This document shows positions 1 to 10,100 of a stretch of DNA of 64,000 nt, piece by piece. The stretch is taken from the NCBI GenBank assembly GCA_963971405.1, contig OZ020491.1, positions 21,632,855 to 21,696,854 of the forward strand. Direction: 5' to 3'. Numbering within the stretch: position 1 is the stretch's first letter; every line of letters starts with the position of its first letter. The position numbers and the translations under genes are program-made. A model generated the notes under the pieces. It saw only the letters and a list, made by a program, of their open reading frames with translations. It did not search any database and had not been told where the DNA came from. The DNA is from Psococerastis gibbosa (taxonomy: Eukaryota; Arthropoda; Insecta; Psocodea; Psocidae).

Positions 1-740
1 GTTCCAAGTGTCTAGTGGCGTAAATAACACCCCCGCGTCCTTGCAACCCCCGCGGTACGAAGTGGGGCGCGGCATTACTGGGGGCGCACTTCGGCTCCCA
101 AAAATAATAAAACAAATTAGAACTCAACGTACCGGTACTTAAAAAAAATATTCAATTTCAATTTGTTATCCATGTTGACTATAATACCACTATGACTATA
201 ATAATAATAATAATAATAGTGTAATTCCCAAAATAAATTCAGTTACATAAATTTAGACAATACATTTTTCTTCTTTGGGTCCCTTGCCATTGTGCAGCCA
301 TTTTGCACGTGGAGGCAAGGTGCCGATAACAATATAAGAACTAAAAATTTAAAGTGGTAATATGTATAAGTACAGACCCAGTTGGTATACAGATGGTATG
401 AGGTATGTTGAGAGGCATGTTACTAGAAGTTCCAATGTGCTGGGTCTTTTTGTAGTATTGCATGTTTCACCTTATTTTGAAATATTTTGCGTGTAGGTGC
501 GCCACGAAGTTCTAGAGAAAGTTTATTGTATTCAAGTGGCCCTATATATAAAAACGTTTTTTTTTTTTTTTAAATTCCGTTTTGGGCGTAGGTGGCACAA
601 ACGACTCTACACGTCTATAATATATATATAACTCATAGAGTCATAGAAATGATGAAATAATTGGACAAGGTAGAGCACATTGAAGGTCTTTGGGGGGGGG
701 GGAGGGGGGAGGTGCAGCAGAAGTTATTTACGCCACTTGG
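1..740. mobile_element. Possible hAT-like nonautonomous element
   Basis: AGTGGCGTAAATAAC at 14-28 and GTTATTTACGCCACT at 723-737 are exact inverted repeats 700 bases apart; the interior is AT-rich with a poly-G run near 693 and no coding content. The flanks share only AAGTG, so the target duplication is weak. Confidence 0.5.
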
Positions 741-2719
741 TAAGTGGCTATTCCCATTCCAGTGTTTCTCCTGCTAAAATAATTATAGGCGTTAAGGCCC
801 TGGTCCGGAAAGTCGTCATTATGCCATTTTTCAAATTTGTATTTCAGTGGACCCATTTTAGATTTTAGAAAATAGGAATGAATGAATAACGACTTTTATT
901 GCTATACAATACAATTTGGCGAACAAGACTATAAAGTCTTTTTTTCATGTGAAACCATAGGTAATAGCAGTATACATAGCAATACAATATAACTTATGCG
1001 GTATGGAATATAAAACGTAAGGGGGAAAAAGAAGATAATAAAGGAGGGCGTATGAGGGAAAACGGGGGGGGGGGGTTGTTTATATATTTCATATATGAAA
1101 GATTTTCGAATGTGACTTTATATTTAGTATATCGAGCGGCGAAATTAGACAAGACTATACCAAACAAAACTTGTCCTATATTAGTCTGGCCTTTAAAGAA
1201 GACAATTTTACGATTATATATTGAGGGAGGTCAAGTCGTTTGAAGAGCTTTAGAAGACAGTGGCGGAGCGTGGGATAATTGCGAGTATATGCTACAAATA
1301 TTTAAGTTAAAAAAGAAAGAAAACACGCATCATTTTATATAGGCCTAACATGGTCTATCTTCTTAAATAGTAAAAAAATTTGAAAACAATAAAGAAATAG
1401 CATGAATTCTAACGTGACGAAATTCTTAATTTACTTAGACTGCGTTGACAATATCATGCTCATACAATCTTTTTTACTCGCGGCTTCCTATAGATTTCAA
1501 CGAAGCTTTTAATACATTCTAAGGATTTGTTGAGTGTAATGCGGCATTGCTCGCCTTACATGCACGCTCCTCCACTTCTAGAAGAGACTGTTATAGTATT
1601 TAACTTTAGCCTATGTCAGAATTTGAATCAAGACACAAAAAGGCATTGGCGTAAATTCCCAAAATTTCTGGGGGGGGGGACTTTAGGACCCCAAGACTTT
1701 GATCTTCTACAAGAAATTTTTCTCGGAGGGGGCCGGAAGGTTTTGGCTAAAATTGGAGCCTATACTCATTCAAATTCCACGTATAAGTATCCTATGCACA
1801 TGTCATACCCTGCAGGAAAAAAAAAAAAAAAATAAAAAAAAATAAGCCCATAATAGTGTGATGGTTTTACGCATTTTGCAAACAGTACACAGCTTAGATT
1901 TTAAGAATTTTGAGCAATATTTTTTTTTTTTGTGAAATTTGGTCAATTTGTTGATTTTTTTTTTCAAGACGTCTTTAATGAAAAATAGGCCTAAGCATAC
2001 CAAGGATTTCCCTTTCGTTATTGTGGATAGTTTGCCTTTGGCTTCCATAACGTCGTTGTCACCAGAAATCCTGCGGGGGGCTACGGGTGGCCCTGGGGGG
2101 AGGGCTAAGCCTCCCCCCCCTCAGGGCCCTCATATATACGCCAATGCAAAAAGGCTGTAGAAATGATAAATAAATTCGAGGGCCAATATTATAATGTTTT
2201 AAGAACTTCTTAGCCTACCTACATACTTGAGGGAATGTTGAAGTGGCTCCGCACGGGGCGATACGACTGGTCGTTTACTGGTGTCGGTCCTGTTCTGTAC
2301 AATTTTGAATGCAGTCGACGGGCCCCCATTCACTTTCGGTTTCTTTTCATTGGATTCCATGAAAAAATGGTCCCATTTCGAGGCTTTTTGTGCCAGTCTA
2401 CTATTCCGTGTGCTGCCGCCGTCCCTGCAACGAACAAGTGGAAACAGGGGCGGATTTAGCATCTTGGCGCTATATGTACCGGTATGTATTAAGATTTCAA
2501 AATATTTAAACAAAGGAAGATCGAGCCAATTTGACGAAATCAATATTAAATATATATATAGATTTAATTAATTAATTCCTCCTTCCAGCAGCCTGATCAT
2601 GGCGATTTTGTATTATTGTCATACGGGGGAATAATTGTTAATACCGTAGTAGTAACGTGTCACGTGACGGCGTTAAAATATGCGCGGGAAATTCAAATTA
2701 ATAAATTATTAGATATCAG
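740..2719. other. Intergenic stretch, no gene seen
   Basis: AT-rich, with poly-G runs near 1064 and 1670. 880-960 shares its GGCGAACAAGACTATAAAGT tail with 46660-46710, suggesting 3' ends of one retroelement family. Confidence 0.5.
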
Positions 2720-3066
2720 GACATGTAGCGTAGTGGTACGGACTCTGACTTTCACCCGAAAGGTTGTTGGTTCGGGTCTCACACTGGCTACATTTTCTGG
2801 CCATGCTTCGGAGGACATGTAAAGCAGGCGGTCCTAGTTGAGTGTAAGAGAGGGCTTTATAGCCCTAACTCCGCCAGGTTGGCTTAGGCGGGGTTTCCAC
2901 ATACGTCAATAGTTAAAAGTAAATGTGGTTTTGACGTGGTAGCAGACATTTTTAGTATGTTTTTAATGTCTGCTACCACGTCAAAACCACATTTACTATT
3001 GACTATTGACGTATGTGGAAACCCCGCCTTAGTAATAGAAACAATAAAAAGTCCTTATTTATTTAT
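2720..3066 (+). mobile_element. SINE-A (tRNA-headed), split by a MITE
   Basis: Head with A-box GTAGCGTAGTGG and B-box GGTTCGGGTCTC, body with GGACATGTAAAGCAGGCGGT, then GGGCTTTATAGCCCTAACTC and an A/T-rich tail. The MITE at 2887-3028 interrupts TTGGCTTAG. Confidence 0.85.
2887..3028. mobile_element. Short Tourist-like MITE inside a SINE, TSD TTA
   Basis: A 142-bp near-perfect hairpin with ends GGCGGGGTTTCCACATACG and its complement, flanked by TTA at 2884-2886 and 3029-3031. It interrupts the 3' end of a SINE-A copy. Confidence 0.88.
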
Positions 3067-5374
3067 TTATTTTATTTAATACAAGAGAAAGGTTGTATTG
3101 TTTAATAACTGAAGGAAATACTTATGAACATTAAAATATACAGGTACAATTTTGAAATATAATAAGAATTTTAATTCATGTGTCAACATCTAAGGGAGAA
3201 AAAATTGAAAACTCAACAAAAATATTAATTTATCAATTTGAGTTTCCCGCAAATTTTGGACTCATTTGTTTAAAAGACTTGAATATATTAGACTATATGT
3301 ATTATAATAATCCCAAATCGCCACGATCGGGCTGCAGAACATACAAACAATGGAAAGTAATCAAATTAGAAACGTAAATAAACGCTAAAAAAATTACATG
3401 TTTTGCTTTGAAGCCTACTGCTGTATATTGTAAAAGCAAGATGGTCAAAATTGTAATTACAGCTTCTTCCTCCGCACTACCTGTGTTTAGGCCTTATGAA
3501 AACGTTAGGCAATTACAAATTTACTTACGCCATAATATTTTTATTGATTTTGCTTCCAAAATTGGGCTAAATGTGAGGAATAGACATATTCAATACAGAT
3601 TTAAATGTTGTTGTTAATTTAATCCAAAAATAAACAGTCAATATTTTGATGTTTGCTGCTTCGAAGGTACGTGCTTCTCCAAACCATGCGGCTGCCGCCT
3701 GCCGAACAAGAATTTTTTTTTTTTGGGGGGAGGGAGTTGTGGGTCAATATAGGAAAAACGTAAGTAGTATCAATTAAAGCAGAGCGTAATAAATCATAAC
3801 TTTCAATATATTAACAATATTTTTTTTTTGGGGGGGGGGGGGGGCAACTATCCGTCCATGATGGGCTACACAGGCAGGTCAATTTTAATAATTTTACAAA
3901 AGACTATAAAACAGAATTGCCCCTCATCGCGAAAACTAACAATTTGTAGTGTAGGCCTACTTTTCTCCGTAAGTTAAGAACGGGGATGTGCTGCATCAAT
4001 GACGGTATATCTCGGGACGTTCTTTTCTGTTTTGGGTTTACTCAATTTTGGGGGATTTTACCACCCCCCCCCCCCGCGGCAAAAAAAGCTATTTTTTTTT
4101 TATTAATTTAAGGGCGCGAGGCCACGCTTGTGGCATATGCGCCAAGACTCTAAAGCTAAAAATTATTTCACAACAACGGCTTAACCTATTTTTTTTTTTT
4201 AATATTCACAAAGGCCTATATTATGGTATCATAATATATTGTGTAGTCGTTATCTGTGCGGTTAAAAGTTAGAATCTAGGTCACTTTTCCCTTGATATAT
4301 AGTTTGGTTTAGGGAAAAATACAAAAAAAAATTTCTAAAAAATCATAATTTGGTGGTTTTACTTTTATAAGCCAACAACTGCCTTATTCTCTCGGTCTCT
4401 TCAAATATATAGTATGGGGTGGAGTACCTTATTATGTATAACACCTTCTTCCACTATAAAATCTAGGTGGTTTTGAAAATACGACTTAACGCCCTCTTCC
4501 GCCGGGCCCTCCAATTAATTGGTAAGTTTCACTTCTATCATATCATAAGCATACACACCTTCTTTTAGTTCAAATTAGTTATAACTGCATAATCACAAAT
4601 GTGCAGTTAACCAAAATTTATAATAATTTTACTACTGGCACTATTTTCCTTCAATATTATGCATATCAGTGAAATTGAGGTCAGAGAGAAAGCGAAATGT
4701 ATGTGGTAGCCTTCCAACTTATATATACGGTACTGTATATAGTAATAGCTTAATTAGAATTGAACAAAATAGTTAATTATGGCTGGTGTTTAAACTCATG
4801 ACGTCACAGTTGGGCAACGAGCTATAACAAAAAATATCATTCGACTGTACATAATCATGGTTTTCGCATTTTTCCTTCCGCTATATTATTATATGTATCG
4901 TATATATATATATATATCGTAAATGACGTAGTGTAACGCATTATGCATCCACGGTTTGCCGCAGTCAGTGATTTTACCAATCAAAAAAGGAAACATAACG
5001 GCATTCGAATTCACATCTTTCGCTTTCAATTTAAGATAAAAACACCGGCAAAGTTACTTAAGGTTATTATAGCCTATATTGTGGCCATGTTTTTTTTTAG
5101 AGCTCAACGAATCTTGAATGAGTTGTTGTAGGCTACTTAATGAGTCTAAAAGGTTTCCCAACGAGCCTGGATTTTCAGTACAGGAACTGCATTAGAAACT
5201 TTTTACCTCTATGTTGATTAACTGATGATAGGAAGCAGGAAGCACCATTGGTTATAAGACATGTAAGCTCATCCTAACGACCAAGGTGAGTGAGTTTAGG
5301 AACAGACTATGTACTTGTATTTAGCCTGGGGTTGAGTTCTATATAGGAGAGATGGGACATTCAATGAAGACTCG
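3067..5374. other. Intergenic stretch, no gene seen
   Basis: AT-rich with homopolymers (poly-G near 3830, poly-C near 4064) and a TA microsatellite near 4900. Only short chance frames. Confidence 0.45.
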
Positions 5375-5495
5375 GGACCTCCTGCTTTACATGTCCTCTG
5401 AAGCATGGTCTGAAAATGTAGCAAGTGCGTGGTACTCGAACCATTAATCTTTCTGGTGAAATTCAGAGTGTATACCACTACACTATATATTCTGC
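5375..5495 (-). mobile_element. SINE-A partial copy
   Basis: The minus strand carries the degenerate head (GTAGTGGTATACACTCTGAA) and the CATGCTTCAGAGGACATGTAA body. Confidence 0.65.
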
Positions 5496-5594
5496 ATTTG
5501 TGATGCCAGCCACATATATACTGTGTATCAAAATGTGGAGAGGCGTTTCATCTATTTAGGTCCTCCTTCCAATTAATGATAGCTCTGACGTGTA

Positions 5595-5785
5595 GCTCTG
5601 CCATTGTAGAGCAAATAGTGGTACGGACTTTCCCCCCAAGGTCGTTTCCCACAGTTACTGCATTTTCTATGGCCTTAAGAAGACAGGCTACGAACAAAAT
5701 TAGCATTTAGAGGGCTTTATAGCCCTAACTCCGCTTGTTTGGCTGAGCAATAGAGCAATAAAGTCTTTACTAATAATAATGATCT
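5595..5785 (+). mobile_element. SINE-A degenerate copy
   Basis: A diverged head (AATAGTGGTACGGACTTT) and the conserved AGGGCTTTATAGCCCTAACT tail. Confidence 0.7.
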
Positions 5786-5860
5786 ACAATCGATATTTCC
5801 TGAGAAATTTGAGTTTGTGCAACTAAAAGGTTTTTCTCCACATTGCTAACCCTGGGCATT

Positions 5861-6252
5861 AAGAGTGTAAGCCCGTAGGAAAGTGGCAGCCCAAAATTTA
5901 ATTATTTTTATTTTTTATTTAATTAACTAAGCATGTTATTAAAGATTTGGCTCTTCAAAGTTGTAGAAGACTACTTCATGCATCATATAATAAGGAATTT
6001 TTCGTTTTTGAAATTGTAGTTTTTTTATAAAATCGATTATACTTGAAAAGTTATTGTTTATAAAATATTTGCACGTTTATGAAAAAACTACAATTTCGAA
6101 AATTAAAAATATCTTATAATATGATGCATGAAGTAGTCTTATACAACTTTGATGAGCCAAATCTTTAATAACATGCTTAGTTAATTAAATAAGAAATAAA
6201 AAGTATTAAATTTCGGTCTGCCAATTTCCTACGGGCTGTACCGTACACTCTT
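5861..6252. mobile_element. Foldback element (TAGGAAAGTGGCAG family)
   Basis: Long inverted arms: AGAGTGTAAGCCCGTAGGA and ACTAAGCATGTTATTAAAGA on the left, complements on the right. A right-half copy lies at 53715-53812. Confidence 0.78.
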
Positions 6253-6431
6253 GAAAACAATTTTTCATCAGATAAATTGTTCCAATAATTACATGGATTC
6301 CGTGAAATCCGGTTGCTATAAAGAATGATGAACCATAAATCGAGTCTGCAATTGGAGTTTACTGCTACAAAAAAAAAACGCGATATTAGCAACCCTGGAC
6401 CAACCCAGCATATACAGTACATATGTTTATG

Positions 6432-6976
6432 GGATCCGCGAGCATGTGCAACTATACTAGGTTTGGATAATTACAAGAATTTTTTACCAGGCAAATTGCT
6501 CACAAACGGTACTTTCCGGGTGAGAACGGGATATTGGCAACCCTGGGACAACCGCATCTTTTTTATTGGTACCGTATAACAAATTAAATATAAGCTGTTC
6601 CTCCGGATCCGAGCATGTGCAACTATTATAGGTTTTCTCTTCTCTAAAAATAACAAGCTATTTTTCACCAGGCAAACTGCTCACAAACGGTACTTTCCGG
6701 GTGAGAACGGGATATTGGCAACCCTGGGACAACCGCATCTTTTTTATTCGTACCGTATAACAAATTATATATAAGCTGTTCCTCCGGATCCGAGCATGTG
6801 CAACTATTATAGGTTTTCTCTTCTCTAAAAATAACAAGCTATTTTTCACCAGGCAAACTGCTCACAAACGGTACTTTCCGGGTGAGAACGGGATATTGGC
6901 AACTCTGGGACAACCGCATCTTTTTTATTGGTACCGTATAACAAATTAAATATAAGCTGTTCCTCCGGATCCGAGC
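6432..6976 (+). repeat. 181-bp tandem repeat, about three units
   Basis: Units marked by ACCAGGCAAA at 6486, 6668 and 6849 (period 181) and by GGATCCGAGCATG; each contains TTTCCGGGTGAGAACGGGAT. Ends 114 bases before the JHBP start codon. Confidence 0.9.
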
Positions 6977-7033
6977 AAGGCCGCCCTGTAGTTCCCGCTG
7001 AGACCATGATCTTGAAAGCCTTATGGACCGTTT

Positions 7034-7089
7034 TCTATAAGAGACTTAACTCTTCCGCCGCGCTCTCATAAACTAGTTTGTCACCCGCA
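7034..7089 (+). promoter_or_regulatory. Possible core promoter of the JHBP-like gene
   Basis: TCTATAA at 7034-7040 lies about 50 bases before the start codon, just downstream of the 181-bp tandem repeat. It is a TATA-like sequence only; no start-site evidence exists, and the true promoter could be in an upstream untranslated exon. Confidence 0.3.
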
Positions 7090-7183
7090 ATGGAGTGCGA
7101 AATCCGAAAAATGTGCCTAAAAGTACTCATAGCGGGAGTTGTGGTGGTGCTCACCTTATCGAATGTAGCTGATTCTAAGTTAA
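7090..7183 (+). CDS. JHBP-like gene exon 1 (signal peptide)
   Basis: Start codon at 7090. The encoded MECEIRKMCLKVLIAGVVVV is followed by more hydrophobic residues and a small-residue cleavage region (SNVADS). The donor GTGAGT is at 7184 and the exon ends in phase 1. A second Met eight codons in could also serve as the start; the first gives the longer n-region. Confidence 0.85.
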
Positions 7184-10100
7184 GTGAGTATACCTACATA
7201 AATTTTATGGAGTAGGCCTAGTAGTCAGTGTCGGGTTTAACTATGAAAAGGGCTCCCTCAACAAGCCGAAAAATGAAAAAGTCGATTTAAAAAAAAACAA
7301 AAAACTAAGGCAAATAAATAATCTTGTCGAAATATTTGGCGCGGGAAATTGGAGCGTGCCGTGGCATTAATGATTAGGCGCCCATTCCATTGACAGGCTA
7401 GGGCTATTTCCAAAAACGGTGACGTGGTAGCAGACATTGGAAGACTTAGGTAGCGTTTCCACCGACCTCGCATTGCAGATTGCAAATGACATTGACGGAA
7501 ATTAGAATTTTTCTTTTTATAGAAATCTATTAAAATGTTTGTACTTAACATATCCCATGACGCCATTTTTTAATTTTAGTTTGTTTGTGATTTTACTGTA
7601 TGATCATTGATCAATTTTAACTATGGCATAGAGGAAAATAAACATTTCCGTCAATTCTGCAATGCGAGGTCGGTGGAAACGCCACCTAAGTCTTGAATGT
7701 CTGCTACCACGTCACCGTTTTTGGAAATAGCCCTAGCCGGTCAATGGAATGGGCACCTTATCGAATGTAGCTGATTCCAAGTTAAGTGAGTATACCTACA
7801 TAAATTTTATGGAGTCGGCCTAGTAGTCAGTGCCGGGTTTAACTATACGGGGGCCGGGAGGGCCCCCACAAGAAAAGGGCTCCCACAACAAGCCGAAAAA
7901 TACATAAGTCGATTTAAAAAAAAACAACTAAAGCAAATAAATAATCTCGAAATATTTGGTGGGAAATTGGAGCGTGCCGTGGCATTAATGATTAATCGCC
8001 TTACTCTATTCTGTTCTATTTTGCATCCTGTGTCTCTATTTTATAAATGATAGTGGAATATTCGTGTAAAGGTTTTTCTGCCCACAAGGCCAAACCCGGC
8101 ACTGCTATAGTAGTATCTTTTGGCATAGTCCCAGACCACACGACACAAAAATATATATTTATATATATATATATATATTTTAGATAGGTAGGCCTAGCTA
8201 TAATAATACAAGTTGTTGAGGTTTTTATATATGAGAACTGAGAAGTCGAACGGAAGACTAATACCAGATTCCCACAAGCCATCTTGGAGCCGATTCGACA
8301 GTTGGGCTGGTTATCATTCCTTGTAAAGTATTGAATGTAATATGATTTAAGTATTTTAGCGTATTTAAAGTTAATATTAATTTTGCCATTTTATGTATAC
8401 TTCTCTTGTTGGAAAAAATTATAATAAATATATATATTTGATTTGATTTGATTCTCCTCTATGGGAGCGAAAGCTGGACACCTACAACAAGCTACGTGAG
8501 GGGGGGGGGGGTCATGGCCCCGTGACCCCCCCTACATAAGTAAATTCCTAAGGTAGTAAAAAAATTTAATTGAATAAAACTCAACTTTGCAACCAACAAA
8601 TTACCTTTTAAACTTGCATACAACTTCTGACCCCCCCCCTAAATTTTTCCATTGGATCCGCTCTTGAGCATATAAGCATCTTGTTGGGGTCTCCTTCTCC
8701 CTCAGCTGAATTAAAATTACGCAGGTACCGTAACCAGGCTCTAATTAGTAAATTAATATTTTTTCAGGTGATTACACGACAATATGCAAAGCAAAAGATC
8801 CAGAATTAGAGAAATGTTTAATCAGTTCCGGCCAAAAACTTTTCCTAGCAATGGAAAAAGGTGGGTTAGTCAAATTTAACTCTTCTTCTATACCATCTAT
8901 ACATATACAAGCCTACCTGTTCACCAGTAACCACCAGTATTCATTATTCAAACACCGTACCGTACAAGGAGTGGTAACAGCTGGGGTGATATTTCAACCA
9001 GCAGGCTGATCATAGCGATTATAATACCGGGGTTTAAATAATACCCTGGTATTAAATATCTAAACAAGATAATTTTATAATGGAAAGTGCTATTCAAAAT
9101 TCCTGCAGCAGCCTGATCATGGCGATTATAATACCGGTATTTATTTAATCCCCTGGTATTAAAATTGTAAACAAGATATTATTTTGTTAATGGAAAGTGC
9201 TATTCATTATTTGTTCGTTTAAATTTTAATACCAGGGGATTCAATAAATACCGGTATTACACGTATAATCGCCATGACCAGGCTGCAGCAGTAATATAAT
9301 AATAGCGTAATAAAGTGGATACCAAACTATAACTTATTCCCCGGGTTAAAATGTAAACAAAATACTTTTAGAATGCGAAGTGCTATTTTAAAATTAGTTT
9401 ATTTGCACATTTAACGCCTGGAATAAAACGTTAACTTGGTGATGCTGTCTTGTACTTCGGTTTCTGTACGGCTAGTTGAGGGTCGATTCAGGCTCGTAAC
9501 CAGGATTTTATTCCGGGGGGGGGCTGCTGTCCTATTGTATTGTAGTGAAATTTCACACGTCTGGAATGTTCAATTATATATCGTGTAAAGCCAATAAATT
9601 TGGACAGCCCCCCCCCCCCCAGTGGTTGCAGGCCTGGATGGTTCCGTTTCATTATTTCAATGAGGGGCCCAAAAATTACTCCAAAGTTGCTTTAATAACT
9701 GGCCTCCGAATACACATAGCCTATTAATACATTATTTATTTACTAGGTATTCCGGAGTTTGACATCAAACCCGTTGATCCAATGGCAGTTCCTCAACTGA
9801 GCATCCAACGGACAGAAATAGGAATGTCTTTAGTTTTATCCAACTCCACGCATCGAGGTTTGGCACAAGCCAAGATTTACCGCGCAAAGTAAGTTAAAAA
9901 AAAACGGCCGAATAAAACTAATCATGTCTCTATTATGTCTGATGTAAGAAGTAAGTAAGTAAGTAAATAGTATATTACAGTTTTTCTTGTACAGTTTACA
10001 ATGTCTACCCCAGTACTAAGTACTCAAAGAGACTTGTATCACTGGGGTAATTTCAAGAATACACTAAATTTTAAAGGCTTATTAGAGAACAATTACAATT

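Noticed and set aside
680-868. Short glycine-rich frames across poly-G runs
   Set aside because: Created by the homopolymers; no conserved pattern.
6432-6976. CRISPR array
   Set aside because: The repeat has a 181-bp period with no spacers; the genome is eukaryotic.
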